A DNA stretch of 64,000 bases, from positions 1 through 64,000 of the forward strand of contig NZ_MWOK01000010.1 of the NCBI RefSeq assembly GCF_012932145.1, given 5' to 3'. The notes below the pieces were generated by a model. It was not told where the DNA came from, made no database searches, and saw nothing but the letters and a program-made list of their open reading frames with translations. Position numbers and translations under genes: made by a program. How positions within the stretch are numbered: position 1 is the stretch's first letter; the number at the start of each line of letters is the position of its first letter. Origin of the DNA: Acidovorax sp. SRB_14 (lineage in GTDB: Bacteria > Pseudomonadota > Gammaproteobacteria > Burkholderiales > Burkholderiaceae_C). Of the stretch, positions 36,095-45,683 are shown one piece after another.

Positions 36095-37417
36095 TCAGCG
36101 GCCTATGGCCAGATAGTCAAACCCCTGTCTGCGCACCAATGCAGGATCGTACAGGTTGCGGCCGTCCACGATGAGGGGTTGCTTGAGCCGAGCCTTGATC
36201 AGGTCAAAGTCCGGGCTGCGAAACTCTTTCCATTCAGTCACGATGACCAATGCATCCGCGCCTTCCAAGGCGTCGTTCGGAGCGTGCGCATAGTGAATGC
36301 GCGGATCGTCTCCGAGCAGGCGCCGTGCCTCGTACATGGCTGCAGGGTCATAGGCAGCAATGGTGGCGCCAGCGGCCAACAGATCGGCGATCAACTCCAA
36401 GCTCGGCGCCTCGCGCATATCGTCGGTGTTGGGTTTGAATGCCAGCCCCCACACGGCGAAATGCCTGCCCGTCAGGTCGTCTCCCATCCTTTGTCTGATC
36501 TTGCAGCCGAGTACATGCTTTTGCGCATTGTTGGCTGTCTCAACGGCATTGAGCACCTGCAGATTCATGCCGGCTTCCGTAGCGGCCGTTTTGATCAAGG
36601 CTTTCACATCCTTGGGGAAGCAGGAGCCACCATAGCCGCACCCTGGGTAGAGAAAGTGGTAGCCAATGCGCGGATCAGAGCCCATGCCCTGGCGCACCAT
36701 CTCAATGTCGGCGCCCAGGCGCTCTGCCAGATTCGCCAACTCGTTCATGAAACTGATGCGTGTGGCCAACATGGCATTGGCCGCGTATTTGGTCAGTTCA
36801 GCGCTGCGCACGTCGGTCACGATCAAGCGCTCACGGTTGCGCTGGAAGGGGGCATAAATCGCGCGCATCAGCAAAATGGCCTGCTCATCGGATGCCCCTA
36901 CGATGATGCGATCCGGACGCATGAAGTCTTCTACCGCCGCCCCCTCCTTGAGGAACTCCGGGTTCGACACCACGGCATAGGGAGTCTCCATGCCACGCTG
37001 GAACAGTTCCTCGGCGATGGCGGCATGCACTTGGTCGGCGGTGCCCACGGGAACCGTGCTTTTGTCCACCACCACCTTGTAGTCGGTCATGAAGCCGCCA
37101 ATGCTGCGCGCGGCGGCCAAGACATACCGCATGTCTGCGGAGCCGTCTTCACCGGGCGGCGTTCCTACGGCAATGAATTGAACGGTGCCGTGGTGCACGG
37201 CCTGCTCTACGTCGGTGGTAAAGCGCAGGCGCCCTGCAGCTACATTGCGCTGCACCATTTCTTGCAGGCCAGGTTCAAAAATAGGGATACGACCTGATTC
37301 CAGGATGCGGATCTTTTCAAAATCCACATCCAAGCACAACACGTCGTTGCCCACTTCGGCCAAGCACGCTCCGCTAACCAAGCCTACATAGCCTGTTCCA
37401 ACCACGGTAATTTTCAT
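36095..37417 (-). CDS. ugd: UDP-glucose 6-dehydrogenase
   Basis: A 440-residue NAD-dependent dehydrogenase oxidising UDP-glucose to UDP-glucuronate. The N-terminal Rossmann motif is [24 protein letters not shown] is typical of Ugd, and the catalytic Cys lies in [13 protein letters not shown]. The C-terminal domain retains [10 protein letters not shown]. It supplies the uronic acid precursor for the polysaccharide. It heads a minus-strand block and begins next to the long gap at 37,418. Confidence 0.95.
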   Translation of the reverse strand: MKITVVGTGYVGLVSGACLAEVGNDVLCLDVDFEKIRILESGRIPIFEPGLQEMVQRNVAAGRLRFTTDVEQAVHHGTVQFIAVGTPPGEDGSADMRYVLAAARSIGGFMTDYKVVVDKSTVPVGTADQVHAAIAEELFQRGMETPYAVVSNPEFLKEGAAVEDFMRPDRIIVGASDEQAILLMRAIYAPFQRNRERLIVTDVRSAELTKYAANAMLATRISFMNELANLAERLGADIEMVRQGMGSDPRIGYHFLYPGCGYGGSCFPKDVKALIKTAATEAGMNLQVLNAVETANNAQKHVLGCKIRQRMGDDLTGRHFAVWGLAFKPNTDDMREAPSLELIADLLAAGATIAAYDPAAMYEARRLLGDDPRIHYAHAPNDALEGADALVIVTEWKEFRSPDFDLIKARLKQPLIVDGRNLYDPALVRRQGFDYLAIGR

Positions 37418-37772
37418 GGTGTCTCACTGCAACAGTCGTATATGGCGAAAAATGCATCATAGCAATGACGCATGGATTATTTTCATGCAACTTACTAGGC
37501 ATTTGCAATTATTGCAAAAAATGACTTTTTTAGGTTAAAAATCCACAATGCATGCCCTGCTTGGAAAGCCTGCCAAGTATCAAATTGGACCAAGGAAATG
37601 CGTTCCGTTTAGGAAAGTTGCCACCAACGGCAAGGCCACAGTTCCATCGTGCTGACCTCGACACAAGCGCAGTGAGGATGGCTTTGTCGCCGGCTTCTTG
37701 TGTGTTGATGCAATAGCTCTACGAGTTAGCCACGGCACTTCTTAGCGTGACAAGTGAACATGGTCCCACTTG

Positions 37773-37811
37773 GATTTATCGTTGGGGACCACTCGATAGG
37801 CACGATAAATC
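37773..37811. repeat. inverted repeat in the ugd upstream gap
   Basis: GATTTATCGT (37,773-37,782) pairs perfectly with ACGATAAATC (37,802-37,811) around a 19-base spacer. It could be a terminator-like hairpin, a protein-binding site or the end of a decayed element. Confidence 0.5.
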
Positions 37812-38019
37812 AATTAACTGCTGCAGAAGGCATAAAGGCAACATTCCTGTACGCTTTCGGTACATATCGGCATGACAGAAAATATGCATCAAAGTGTTTC
37901 TCAGCCTCATGAGGATCCCGTATTTGTTGCCTCATATGATGAAGCTTAGCATCCAGGCCCTTTAGGAATGTCGATATGTTGCCTTTCGCGATAGTCAACT
38001 CCTTTCAAAGGCATGCCCA

Positions 38020-38152
38020 GCATAGATTCAGCGCTATAAGCTTTCCAACATCTGCCCTGTGACGAAGAGACTTGGCCAAGACCTCTCAACCACCCAAACG
38101 TAAGAGCCAAGGACAGTGACAATCAGTTTCTTCGAGACTTTAGCCATCTCGA
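38020..38152 (-). pseudogene. possible degenerate transposase fragment (IS5-like)
   Basis: A minus-strand frame starting near 38,152 encodes VTVLGSYVWVVERSW, which resembles the VxxRRWVVERT segment near the C-terminus of IS5-family transposases. The similarity then breaks off, and a neighbouring frame continues with HRADVGKLIALNL before a stop. No terminal repeats or target duplication could be fixed. This is a weak assignment based on one motif. Confidence 0.25.
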
Positions 38153-38284
38153 ACAATATCGATCAGGCCTTGGGCTGGACACTATCCCTTATCTGCTGGG
38201 AGTGTCATAACACAAACGCTTGTCGCACAATCTCCCAACGTAGCTGCGCTGATCTAGTGCTCGGGTGCTAGGCGTAGTCCTGCG

Positions 38285-40870
38285 ATGTCTAAAACATACT
38301 GCAGTACCCAGCAGCAAAATTTGCAAGCTAAGCATCAAATATCTTCCGTGAAAATTCTTACAGTTCGAACGCACACGCTCCGCCACGCAAGTCGAAAGTG
38401 GCTATCTGGCTTATTTTTTCTAACCGCCATCACGGGCTGTGGAGGCGGCAGCGACAGCGCCGCTACTCCCTCAGAGGAACAACGAAAATTAGCGTCCCCG
38501 TCCACGGCTGTAGCGCTTCCACCCGCGCTACCGCCCGCACCCGTTCTCATTGCAACCGCACCATTCCGCTGCGCGGCGGGGGCCATCACCTGCATCGAAG
38601 TAGCCTCAACCAGCCCACAACCTCAGGCTAGCGTGCCAGTCACCTTTGGGCAACCCTTCAAGACCGGTGACTGGAAACACAAAGAAACAGGACTGGTAGC
38701 TCGAGACAATTTCAATCAGCCGGTTCCCCTGCAATACGATGACATCTCCTCTCACAGAGATGGCTCAAGCCGTTTTGCGGTACTCAATGCGCAACTTTCT
38801 GGCCTGCAAGCGGGGGAGCGTCGAATCATCAACCTGTTCACCGGTTCCGCCAGTGCTCCGCCTCAGCTCTTGCCTAGCAATCCGGCGTGGAATCTGTCTC
38901 TCGAAGCCAAGATCTACAACCAGCAGGTCAACGTGGTCACGTTTGGTGACCGCAACGGCCACACGGATGGCACACCGTTTCTAGTGGGCGAGAAGATCGT
39001 CATGACGATCACCGGCCCCACCACAGAGAGTTTTCAGCAAACAATCACGTCTGACATGGCTGGCGGGGGCTACATCACACTCACTAAGATTGCCGAGGCC
39101 TTCCAGCAACTGGTCAACAGCCAAAGCCAGACGTACATCGGGGAAAAGATCGGTGGGGGCTACGAGAAACTGTGGCTCAAGACCAAGAATCCTTCCCAAG
39201 GCGCATTTCAGGTCAGCTTCAGCTACAGCGGCCAAGCCAAGATAACGCAAGTCAACCAATCGAACTACGAGGCTCCTCAAACCTGGGTCATTGATGGGCA
39301 GGATCTGCTGAAACAGCAAATCTCCATGGCCAATGCCAGCCAGTCGAGCGCGAATCGTCGATTTCACGGTCCGGTGGCATCCGAATTCAAATTGGCAATA
39401 CCTTTCAAGAACGTATCCACGGGCAAGACACACGACTTTCTCACCGCGCGACTGGACACACGGATGTTTGAAGGAGGCCAAAAAATCCGTACCAACGTGA
39501 TCATCGAGAATAACTGGACGTTCAAGGCCAACCCCAAGAACATCACGTATGAGATGGCCTTCAAAGTGAACGGCGCTACGGTGCACCAACAACCCATCTT
39601 TACCCACTATCACCATGCGCGCTGGCAAAAGGTGTTGTGGACGGGCGTCGAGCCCAAGGTACAGCTTCGGCACAACATGCGGTATTTTCTGGACAGCCGC
39701 GCAGTCTGGAACTACGACTTGAGCATACGGGTATCCGAAGCCACCCTGGCTGCAGAGGCGACAAATCTTGCGCGAGCGCGCACCCAACAAGCCACTTTGG
39801 GTCCGATGGGCAACGCATTCTTGGAACCGAGCTTTGGTTCCACCGGCGGTCGTCCCGAAATTGGCCCACTCCCACGCTGGACTGCCCTCTACCTGATTTC
39901 GCAAGACGAGCGGGCGCGCGCCAGCATGATGGCCGTGGCCGATGCTGCCGCTGCCGTACCGATTCACTTCCGCGACGAGAACACCGACAGCCCCATCAAT
40001 ACGGTCGCCAACCCGAACGTTTCGACGCACTTCAACAGCAACAACCTACCGGACAGCACGGACCCAACCATCTGGGGACCCGACACCGCCCACCAAGCGT
40101 CGTATGTCTATGTTCCCTACCTTCTGACGGGCGATAATTTTTACCTTGATGAGGCGATGTTCTGGGCTTCGTGGAACGTTTTTTCGATGCCTGCAAGCTA
40201 CCGCGAGTTTGGGAAGAGCCTGATCAATCGCCAGCAAGTGCGCGGCTCCGCCTGGGCCTTGCGCTCGATTGGCGAAGCCTATCGGATCGTTCCAGACAAC
40301 CACAGCATGAAGTCGTACTTCAAGACCGTTCTGGACAACAACCTCGCCTGGTACAAGCAGAACTATGTGGTCAACCACCTGGGCTCACCAATGGGAGCCA
40401 TCCAGCATGAGGTGGGCCAGACACCGCCGTGGCAGAACGACTTCGTGGGCACGGTGATGGCGCTGCTGGCCGAGAACAACGAGCCCAACGCGAAAGATGT
40501 GCATGACTGGTTCAGCCAGTTCAACGTGGGCCGCTTCATGAACGATGCGAACGGCTTCTGTGCAGCGCATGCACCGGGTTACTACTGGAAAAATGCGGAC
40601 GCACAAGGCAATTACTTCACTACTTGGAGCCAGCTCTACGCCGCCAACTACCCCGCCGATGTAGGCAAGGCCTGCAGCAGTCTCACGCTCGCAGATGGCT
40701 ATCCCGACAATGCCGGTGGATATGCCGCATACGCCCGGGGTATGCTGGGCGCTGCAGCGGGTGCTCAAGCAACAGGAGCGGTCGCCGCCTACGCCAAGTG
40801 GAAAGCTATGACACCCTTGATGGACGCTGAGTTCGCCAAGGATCCGAACTGGGCCATCGTCCCGCGCTGA
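38285..40870 (+). CDS. large secreted lipoprotein of unknown function
   Basis: An 861-residue protein with an N-terminal lipoprotein signal: hydrophobic WLSGLFFLTAIT followed by Cys52 and a GGGSD linker, then a Ser/Ala/Pro-rich spacer. A GTG at 38,348 would give a more usual ~30-residue signal. Residues about 90-480 look beta-rich. From about 530 on it is helical with many Trp/Tyr/His (LPRWTALYLISQDERA, SWNVFSMPASYREFG, RGSAWALRSIGEAYRIVPDN), reminiscent of alpha/alpha-toroid polysaccharide lyases. No PEP-CTERM tail is present. Its place in the locus suggests a glycan-active surface protein (inference). Confidence 0.8.
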   Translation: MSKTYCSTQQQNLQAKHQISSVKILTVRTHTLRHASRKWLSGLFFLTAITGCGGGSDSAATPSEEQRKLASPSTAVALPPALPPAPVLIATAPFRCAAGAITCIEVASTSPQPQASVPVTFGQPFKTGDWKHKETGLVARDNFNQPVPLQYDDISSHRDGSSRFAVLNAQLSGLQAGERRIINLFTGSASAPPQLLPSNPAWNLSLEAKIYNQQVNVVTFGDRNGHTDGTPFLVGEKIVMTITGPTTESFQQTITSDMAGGGYITLTKIAEAFQQLVNSQSQTYIGEKIGGGYEKLWLKTKNPSQGAFQVSFSYSGQAKITQVNQSNYEAPQTWVIDGQDLLKQQISMANASQSSANRRFHGPVASEFKLAIPFKNVSTGKTHDFLTARLDTRMFEGGQKIRTNVIIENNWTFKANPKNITYEMAFKVNGATVHQQPIFTHYHHARWQKVLWTGVEPKVQLRHNMRYFLDSRAVWNYDLSIRVSEATLAAEATNLARARTQQATLGPMGNAFLEPSFGSTGGRPEIGPLPRWTALYLISQDERARASMMAVADAAAAVPIHFRDENTDSPINTVANPNVSTHFNSNNLPDSTDPTIWGPDTAHQASYVYVPYLLTGDNFYLDEAMFWASWNVFSMPASYREFGKSLINRQQVRGSAWALRSIGEAYRIVPDNHSMKSYFKTVLDNNLAWYKQNYVVNHLGSPMGAIQHEVGQTPPWQNDFVGTVMALLAENNEPNAKDVHDWFSQFNVGRFMNDANGFCAAHAPGYYWKNADAQGNYFTTWSQLYAANYPADVGKACSSLTLADGYPDNAGGYAAYARGMLGAAAGAQATGAVAAYAKWKAMTPLMDAEFAKDPNWAIVPR

Positions 40871-40883
40871 TTGAACTCAGCGA

Positions 40884-42107
40884 CTAATGCGCTGGTGCAG
40901 CCGCCGCCTTCACTGCACCAGCGTAGACAGCGTCATACACCGCCACGCTGCTGCGCCAGTTGCGCTCTTCACGCACAAAGCGCTCGCCGTTCGCTTGCAG
41001 ATGGCGCTGCAGCTCTGGATTTGACAAGAGTCTTCGAACCGCCTCCACCAGTGCATCCACATCATCCGCCTTGAAGAGCACGCCAGTCTCACCATCCTTG
41101 ATCAACTCACGATGGCCGCCCACATTGGATGCGACGAACACACGGCGCTGCGCCATGGCTTCGAGCGGCTTGAGTGGCGTCACGGTTTCAGTCAGACGCA
41201 GCGATTTGCGGGGATAGACCAACACGTCGATCACGGAATAGTAGTGCTCGACTTCAGCGAACGGAATCTTGCCAGTGAAAACCACCTGCTGCTGCAACCC
41301 GAGCGTCTGAACCAGTTCACGCAAAGCGTGTTCCTGCAGCCCTCCGCCCACCAGCACCAACTTCATGTCGGGGTCTTGCGCCAGGAGGCCCGGCATGGCG
41401 CGAATCGCCAGATCGAGTCCCTCGTAATCGTAGAACGATCCGATGAAGCCGAGCGTGTGGCCCAGTTGCAGTCCGTGCTTGTCGGCCAACGCCGTGTCCC
41501 GAGCAGTAGGTAGTGCAAACCGCTCGTGCTCGACAGCATTGGGCACTACCGCCACAGGTTGGCCGCAGAGTTGTCGCGCCTCGATATCCAATCGGAGCCC
41601 TTCGCAGATGGCCACGACACGGTGGGCACGCCTGAACACATGGTTTTCCAGTGCCCGCGTGAGCCGGTACCGCAGACCATGCTCGGCGCTGGTTCCCTGA
41701 TCAACCGCAGCATCCTCCCAGAAGGCGCGCACCTCATATACGAGAGGTAAGCCAAAACGCCGCGCGGCCCAGTAGGCTGCCACACCGTTGAGCGCAGGTG
41801 AGTGCGCATGCACGACGTCGGGCCTCAGTTCAGGTATCAATTGGTTCAAGCGCCGGTACATGAGCCAAATCGTCCATAGCTGCCGCAGCACCGGTAATTG
41901 GGACCCCAGAGATGGCTGCTCCCAGGTTCGCCGGAATGTGATACCTGACACCACATCTTCTCCATCGGCGAATGAGCCTTGCCTTGGGCCGGTCACCGGA
42001 AGTACCTGCCAGCCGCGCGCCTTCTGCTCCTGCAAGATTGCCCAACTTCGGGTGGCATAGCCATCTTGAATGGGCACCGAATGATCAAAGACGTGAAGTA
42101 TTTTCAT
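40884..42107 (-). CDS. glycosyltransferase family 4, exosortase A-associated (TIGR04063-like)
   Basis: A 407-residue GT-B glycosyltransferase beginning MKILHVFDHSVPIQDGYATR, a start I associate with the Daro_2409-like exosortase group. The acceptor half has HAHSPALNGVAAYWAARRF and the donor half GFIGSFYDYEGLDLAI, VLVYPRKSLRLTETVTPLKPLEAMA and VGGHRELI. It is cytoplasmic or peripheral. The ATG at 42,107 is chosen; the upstream extension is not conserved-looking. It is the last of three glycosyltransferase genes transcribed from 44,142. Confidence 0.92.
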   Translation of the reverse strand: MKILHVFDHSVPIQDGYATRSWAILQEQKARGWQVLPVTGPRQGSFADGEDVVSGITFRRTWEQPSLGSQLPVLRQLWTIWLMYRRLNQLIPELRPDVVHAHSPALNGVAAYWAARRFGLPLVYEVRAFWEDAAVDQGTSAEHGLRYRLTRALENHVFRRAHRVVAICEGLRLDIEARQLCGQPVAVVPNAVEHERFALPTARDTALADKHGLQLGHTLGFIGSFYDYEGLDLAIRAMPGLLAQDPDMKLVLVGGGLQEHALRELVQTLGLQQQVVFTGKIPFAEVEHYYSVIDVLVYPRKSLRLTETVTPLKPLEAMAQRRVFVASNVGGHRELIKDGETGVLFKADDVDALVEAVRRLLSNPELQRHLQANGERFVREERNWRSSVAVYDAVYAGAVKAAAAPAH

Positions 42108-42132
42108 GGCTGTGTCGAAAGCCGGATAAACA

Positions 42133-42939
42133 TCAGAGCGATCGATTGAGGCGCCGATGCAGGCCGCGCAAAGAAAGCCCGTAGCGGTGTTTGAAGAACA
42201 GGTAGGCAAGGCCCTTGGCGTGGCGCAGCGCGAAGCTGTTGATGCTCAACCCTTTGGGCCGCGAGATTTCCTGCGCATCGTGAACCACCGACACCTCGGG
42301 CAGGTAGTGCACTTCATATCCAGCCTTCCACAGCCGGATGCAATAGTCCACATCTTCGGGAGAATAGAAGATGCGCTCGTCAAGCAGCCCCGTGCGCTCC
42401 ACAGCCTGCCCGCTGAGCAACCAGCAGGCGGAAATGGCGTAATCGACCGGACCTGGGCGGGCCGGTGGCTCGCGGCTCTCCAGCTCGCGCAGCGCTACCA
42501 GTCGCTGGAGCTTGCGCCCGACGGTGGGAAACATATCGACGCTCAGCTGGAATTTTCCCGAAGGGTAGATCAGCTTGGGCGCCACGAGCCCGGCCTGGGG
42601 CTGCGCCTTCAGGTAGTTCAGCAAGGCCACCAGGGCCTGCGGATTCATGTAAGCGTCCGAGTCGAGCACCAGGATGGCTTCTCCCGTGGCCTTCTTCAGC
42701 GCCAGATTGCGCGAGCGGGTGGTGCCGGTGTTTTGTGGCAGGTAGGTCACCTGCAATACCGCCCCCACCTCTTGCTGCAGTGCCTTGAGAATCTCCACGC
42801 TCCCATCGACGGAGCCGTTCTCGATCACCAGGATTTCCAGTGAAAGCCCGGTGACATCGCGGCAGTGAACGAGGCTGCGAACACACTTGTCGATGTAGCG
42901 CTTGGAGTTGAACGACAACACGACCGCTGAGACATTCAT
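42133..42939 (-). CDS. glycosyltransferase family 2
   Basis: A 268-residue GT-A enzyme: SAVVLSFNSKRYIDKCVRSL at the N-terminus, LVIENGSVDGS, a metal-binding DSDAY (DxD type) and YSPEDVDYCIRLWKAGYEV near the catalytic base. It resembles rhamnosyl- or similar transferases of EPS loci; donor and acceptor cannot be deduced. It lies 12 bases after the upstream GT4 gene and 25 bases before the next. Confidence 0.92.
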   Translation of the reverse strand: MNVSAVVLSFNSKRYIDKCVRSLVHCRDVTGLSLEILVIENGSVDGSVEILKALQQEVGAVLQVTYLPQNTGTTRSRNLALKKATGEAILVLDSDAYMNPQALVALLNYLKAQPQAGLVAPKLIYPSGKFQLSVDMFPTVGRKLQRLVALRELESREPPARPGPVDYAISACWLLSGQAVERTGLLDERIFYSPEDVDYCIRLWKAGYEVHYLPEVSVVHDAQEISRPKGLSINSFALRHAKGLAYLFFKHRYGLSLRGLHRRLNRSL

Positions 42940-42951
42940 GCGTCACCTCGA

Positions 42952-44142
42952 TTACTTCGCGGCTAGGACGGAAGTGAACAACTCGCATTGCATGCGGGTG
43001 GTGTCTTCCCAGGAAAAGAGTTCGGCGTAGGCACGCACTTGTGCCTGCTCGGGGTAAGCGGCCAGCAGTTCGCTCAGCGCCTTTTGCAAATGGGCCACGT
43101 CGCGCACACAGGCCAGACGACCGGCGCGCGGGCTGGCCACCACTTCGGGCGTGCCGTTGACCCGAGTGGCAACGACCGGGGTCCCACAGGCCATGGCCTC
43201 CAGCAACACATTGGCCCATCCCTCGCGGCTTGAGGCCAGCACCAGAGCGTTGGCCGCGCTGTAATAGGTCTTGAGGTGCTCATTGGGTTGGGAGCCCGCA
43301 AACGTCACCCGGTCTTGCACTCCGAGCGACTGTGCCATCGACTGCAACCGCTGCAGCCAGGGACCGGATCCCACAATCATCAGGCGAGCCTCGGGCAGGC
43401 GCGACAGCAGCTCGATCACTAGGTGATGGCCCTTGACCTCTACCAGATGTCCCACAGACACCAGCACCAGGCTCTGTTCGGGCAGGCCCAGCTGCCGGCG
43501 TGCCTCGACCCGGTCCATGACCTGGAAACGCACCAGGTCCACGCCATTGCGTAACGTCAGGCTCTTGGCGGGGTCGGCGCCCAGCTCGACCATCTGGGCG
43601 ACCAGATCGGTGCAGACACCGATGTTGGCCGAGCTCGCCGCGAGCGCGCCTCGAATCAAGCGGTTGGGCGTGGCGAACTGGCGATAGAGCGTGATGTCGG
43701 AGCCGCGGGCGGTGCAGACGAAGGGTTTGCCGAGCTTGCGCGCAATGATGGCCGCGGCCACGCCGTCGGGGTAGAAAAAGTGCGCATCGATCAGATCGAA
43801 GTTGAACCCGTCTCGGATCAGCCTGCGGATGGTGGGCAAAGCGCCGGCCGCCAGCACATAAGGAGCGATGTTCTGCCCGACCTTGGGCGGCAGCAGGTAA
43901 CGGGGGTGATGCACTTGCACGCCGTTGCGCATTTCGTGCGCGGGCGTGGCCGCCATGCGTGCCCACGCACCGAAGGCGGAATGTTTCAACGGAAACCATG
44001 GAACCGGTGCCACCACCTGGGTTTCCACCTGACCACTCTTCAACAGTTCGCGCAACCGGGTCTCGACGAAAATGCCGTGCACGGGTCGGGCGCTGCTGGG
44101 GTAGAGGGTGGAAAAAAGCAGGGTTCTGATTTTCTGGCTCAT
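42952..44142 (-). CDS. glycosyltransferase family 4
   Basis: A 396-residue GT-B transferase: FSTLYPSSARPVHGIFVETRLREL at the start, ARGSDITLYRQ, NGVDLVRF, then the donor-binding SVGHLVEVKGHHL, GSGPW and the E-x7-E type segment EGWANVLLEAMACGTPVVATRVNGTPE. The ATG at 44,142 is chosen over an upstream frame extension lacking family similarity. It is the first gene of the three-transferase unit; a TACAAT lies about 80 bases upstream. Confidence 0.93.
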   Translation of the reverse strand: MSQKIRTLLFSTLYPSSARPVHGIFVETRLRELLKSGQVETQVVAPVPWFPLKHSAFGAWARMAATPAHEMRNGVQVHHPRYLLPPKVGQNIAPYVLAAGALPTIRRLIRDGFNFDLIDAHFFYPDGVAAAIIARKLGKPFVCTARGSDITLYRQFATPNRLIRGALAASSANIGVCTDLVAQMVELGADPAKSLTLRNGVDLVRFQVMDRVEARRQLGLPEQSLVLVSVGHLVEVKGHHLVIELLSRLPEARLMIVGSGPWLQRLQSMAQSLGVQDRVTFAGSQPNEHLKTYYSAANALVLASSREGWANVLLEAMACGTPVVATRVNGTPEVVASPRAGRLACVRDVAHLQKALSELLAAYPEQAQVRAYAELFSWEDTTRMQCELFTSVLAAK

Positions 44143-44223
44143 GCAGTTTGCTCGAACGGCTCGATGACTCCGGATCACCCTGCCCGCTGATTGACCAACC
44201 ACCCGGCCGGGGGGTCAGCGCGG

Positions 44224-44229
44224 ATTGTA
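44224..44229 (-). promoter_or_regulatory. possible -10 element for the glycosyltransferase unit
   Basis: TACAAT on the minus strand lies 82 bases before the GT4 start in the divergent gap (44,143-44,345). A matching -35 is not convincing. Confidence 0.3.
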
Positions 44230-44345
44230 GGGGAACGACCTGCCCATTCGCACTGCGCCGGGGCCCGCCAGCCCGCACGAATCTTCAACCTGCGTGCGAG
44301 AATGCCCGCAATACCCCTCCTCCGCATGCATGAGCCCTCCCTCGC

Positions 44346-45683
44346 ATGAATCAGCTCTCCCCAACCGGCCCGTCTTCCGCCGAATTGCCACCCGCTGAAT
44401 CGGTTTCGTTGAGCGATCAACTGGCTCGGATGCGCCGGAAGCGCAAGCAACTGTCCCGCGTGATCGGGGCCGCCAAGAAAAACGGTGAAAACGTCGAAGA
44501 CCTGCTGGAACAGTGCCGGCTTCTGAGCCTTCAGGAGAGCAACCTCCTTCAACGGATCCAAGCGGCCACCGCGCCCATCGCTTCGCCACCGCCGCCCGAC
44601 AGGCCCGCCGCGGCCGTCGATGTAGCTCCCTGCGTCCAAGAGCGCAACGAGCCGGTGACGATTTCCCTCCTGGACGACGCGGAAAGCCTTGCCTGGGACA
44701 CGTTCGTCGGGCGCCGTCCCGAGGCCTCCAGCTACCATCTCAGCGGCTGGCGCAACATCTGTTTCCAGGCGTTTGGCCACGCGAGCCACTACCTCGTAGC
44801 CAAGCGGGGGCAAGGCATCGTGGGCGTATTGCCCCTGGTCCAACTTCAAAGCATCCTTTTCGGCAACTTCCTGGTGTCGATGCCGTTTCTCAACTACGGA
44901 GGCGTGCTGGCCGAAGACAATGAGGTTCGGGCCCGACTGATAGCGCATGCGGCCACACTGACCCGGGACCTGGGCTGCTCGCACCTAGAGCTACGTGAAA
45001 GGGTACCCAGCGAATCCTGGCCGATGCGAACCGAAAAGGTTTCCATGTGGCTGCCCCTGCCCGGCACCGAAGAGGCGCTGTGGTCTCAGATCGGTAGCAA
45101 ACGGCGCGCGAAGATCAAGAAGGGACAGAGCCACGGCCTCGCATTCGAGGTCGGCGGAGCGGAACTGCTCGACGATTTCTACCGCGTGTTTTCCACCAAT
45201 ATGCGGGACCTAGGAACGCCGGTGTATGCCAAGCGCTTCTTCGAACTCGTTCTGAAAGAAGCGCCGGGGCGGCCCGAATTGGTGGTGGGCCGAAACACAG
45301 GAGGCAAGGCCGTGGCAGCGTCCCTGGTGCTTCGGCATGGCCAGCGCATGGAAGTGCCCTGGGCATCCACCCTGCGCGCAGCCAACAGCCTGAACGCCAA
45401 CATGGTGCTTTACTGGACGATGCTCTGCCACGCCTTCCAGACCGGTTGCACCACCTTCGATTTCGGCCGCTCTACCGCCGACGCCAGCACCTACCACTTC
45501 AAAAAAGAATGGGGCGCCCAGGTGGTGCCGCTCTTCTGGCACTACTGGATGGCCGATGGGAGTGCAATTCCCCAAATTAACCCGGGTAATCCCAAGTACA
45601 AGTTGGCAATTGCCGTCTGGAAGAACCTTCCAGTGATGCTTGCGAACCGGCTTGGCCCCCATATCTCCAGGTCGATACCTTGA
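44346..45683 (+). CDS. FemAB family XrtA/PEP-CTERM system-associated protein
   Basis: A 445-residue protein with the FemAB/GNAT core at about 105-430 (PEASSYHLSGWRNICFQAFGH, SKRRAKIKKGQSHGL, MRDLGTPVYAKRFFELVL, FDFGRSTADASTYHFKKEWGA), matching the exosortase-associated FemAB subgroup. Unusually, a charged helical N-terminal extension of about 95 residues (ARMRRKRKQLSRVIGAAKK and following) precedes it, likely coiled coil. It may add an aminoacyl or acyl group to the glycan. It starts a four-gene plus-strand operon, divergent from the glycosyltransferases. Confidence 0.9.
   Translation: MNQLSPTGPSSAELPPAESVSLSDQLARMRRKRKQLSRVIGAAKKNGENVEDLLEQCRLLSLQESNLLQRIQAATAPIASPPPPDRPAAAVDVAPCVQERNEPVTISLLDDAESLAWDTFVGRRPEASSYHLSGWRNICFQAFGHASHYLVAKRGQGIVGVLPLVQLQSILFGNFLVSMPFLNYGGVLAEDNEVRARLIAHAATLTRDLGCSHLELRERVPSESWPMRTEKVSMWLPLPGTEEALWSQIGSKRRAKIKKGQSHGLAFEVGGAELLDDFYRVFSTNMRDLGTPVYAKRFFELVLKEAPGRPELVVGRNTGGKAVAASLVLRHGQRMEVPWASTLRAANSLNANMVLYWTMLCHAFQTGCTTFDFGRSTADASTYHFKKEWGAQVVPLFWHYWMADGSAIPQINPGNPKYKLAIAVWKNLPVMLANRLGPHISRSIP

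Larger units (their letters stand above)
37418..38284. other. 867-base intergenic region with palindromes and probable mobile-element debris
   Basis: The region is clearly more AT-rich than its surroundings and separates divergent genes. It holds a near-perfect palindrome TTTGCAA-N3-TTGCAAA (37,502-37,518) upstream of ugd. A 10-base inverted repeat (37,773-37,782 with 37,802-37,811, 19-base loop) and a smaller one (38,178-38,206, GACACT/AGTGTC) follow. Short broken frames resemble a transposase end. A 62-codon TTG-initiated frame (37,810-37,998, minus) has no recognised product. Promoters for ugd and the 38,285 gene must lie here. Confidence 0.6.

Noticed and set aside
37733-37746. A sigma-54-like GGCAC...GC element before the unknown lipoprotein gene
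   Set aside because: Spacing between GG and GC is 9 rather than 10 bases and the -12 TTGC is not matched.
37810-37998. A 62-codon minus-strand ORF in the long gap
   Set aside because: TTG start with its GGAG touching the codon, no recognised family and no operon partner; kept only as part of the intergenic description.
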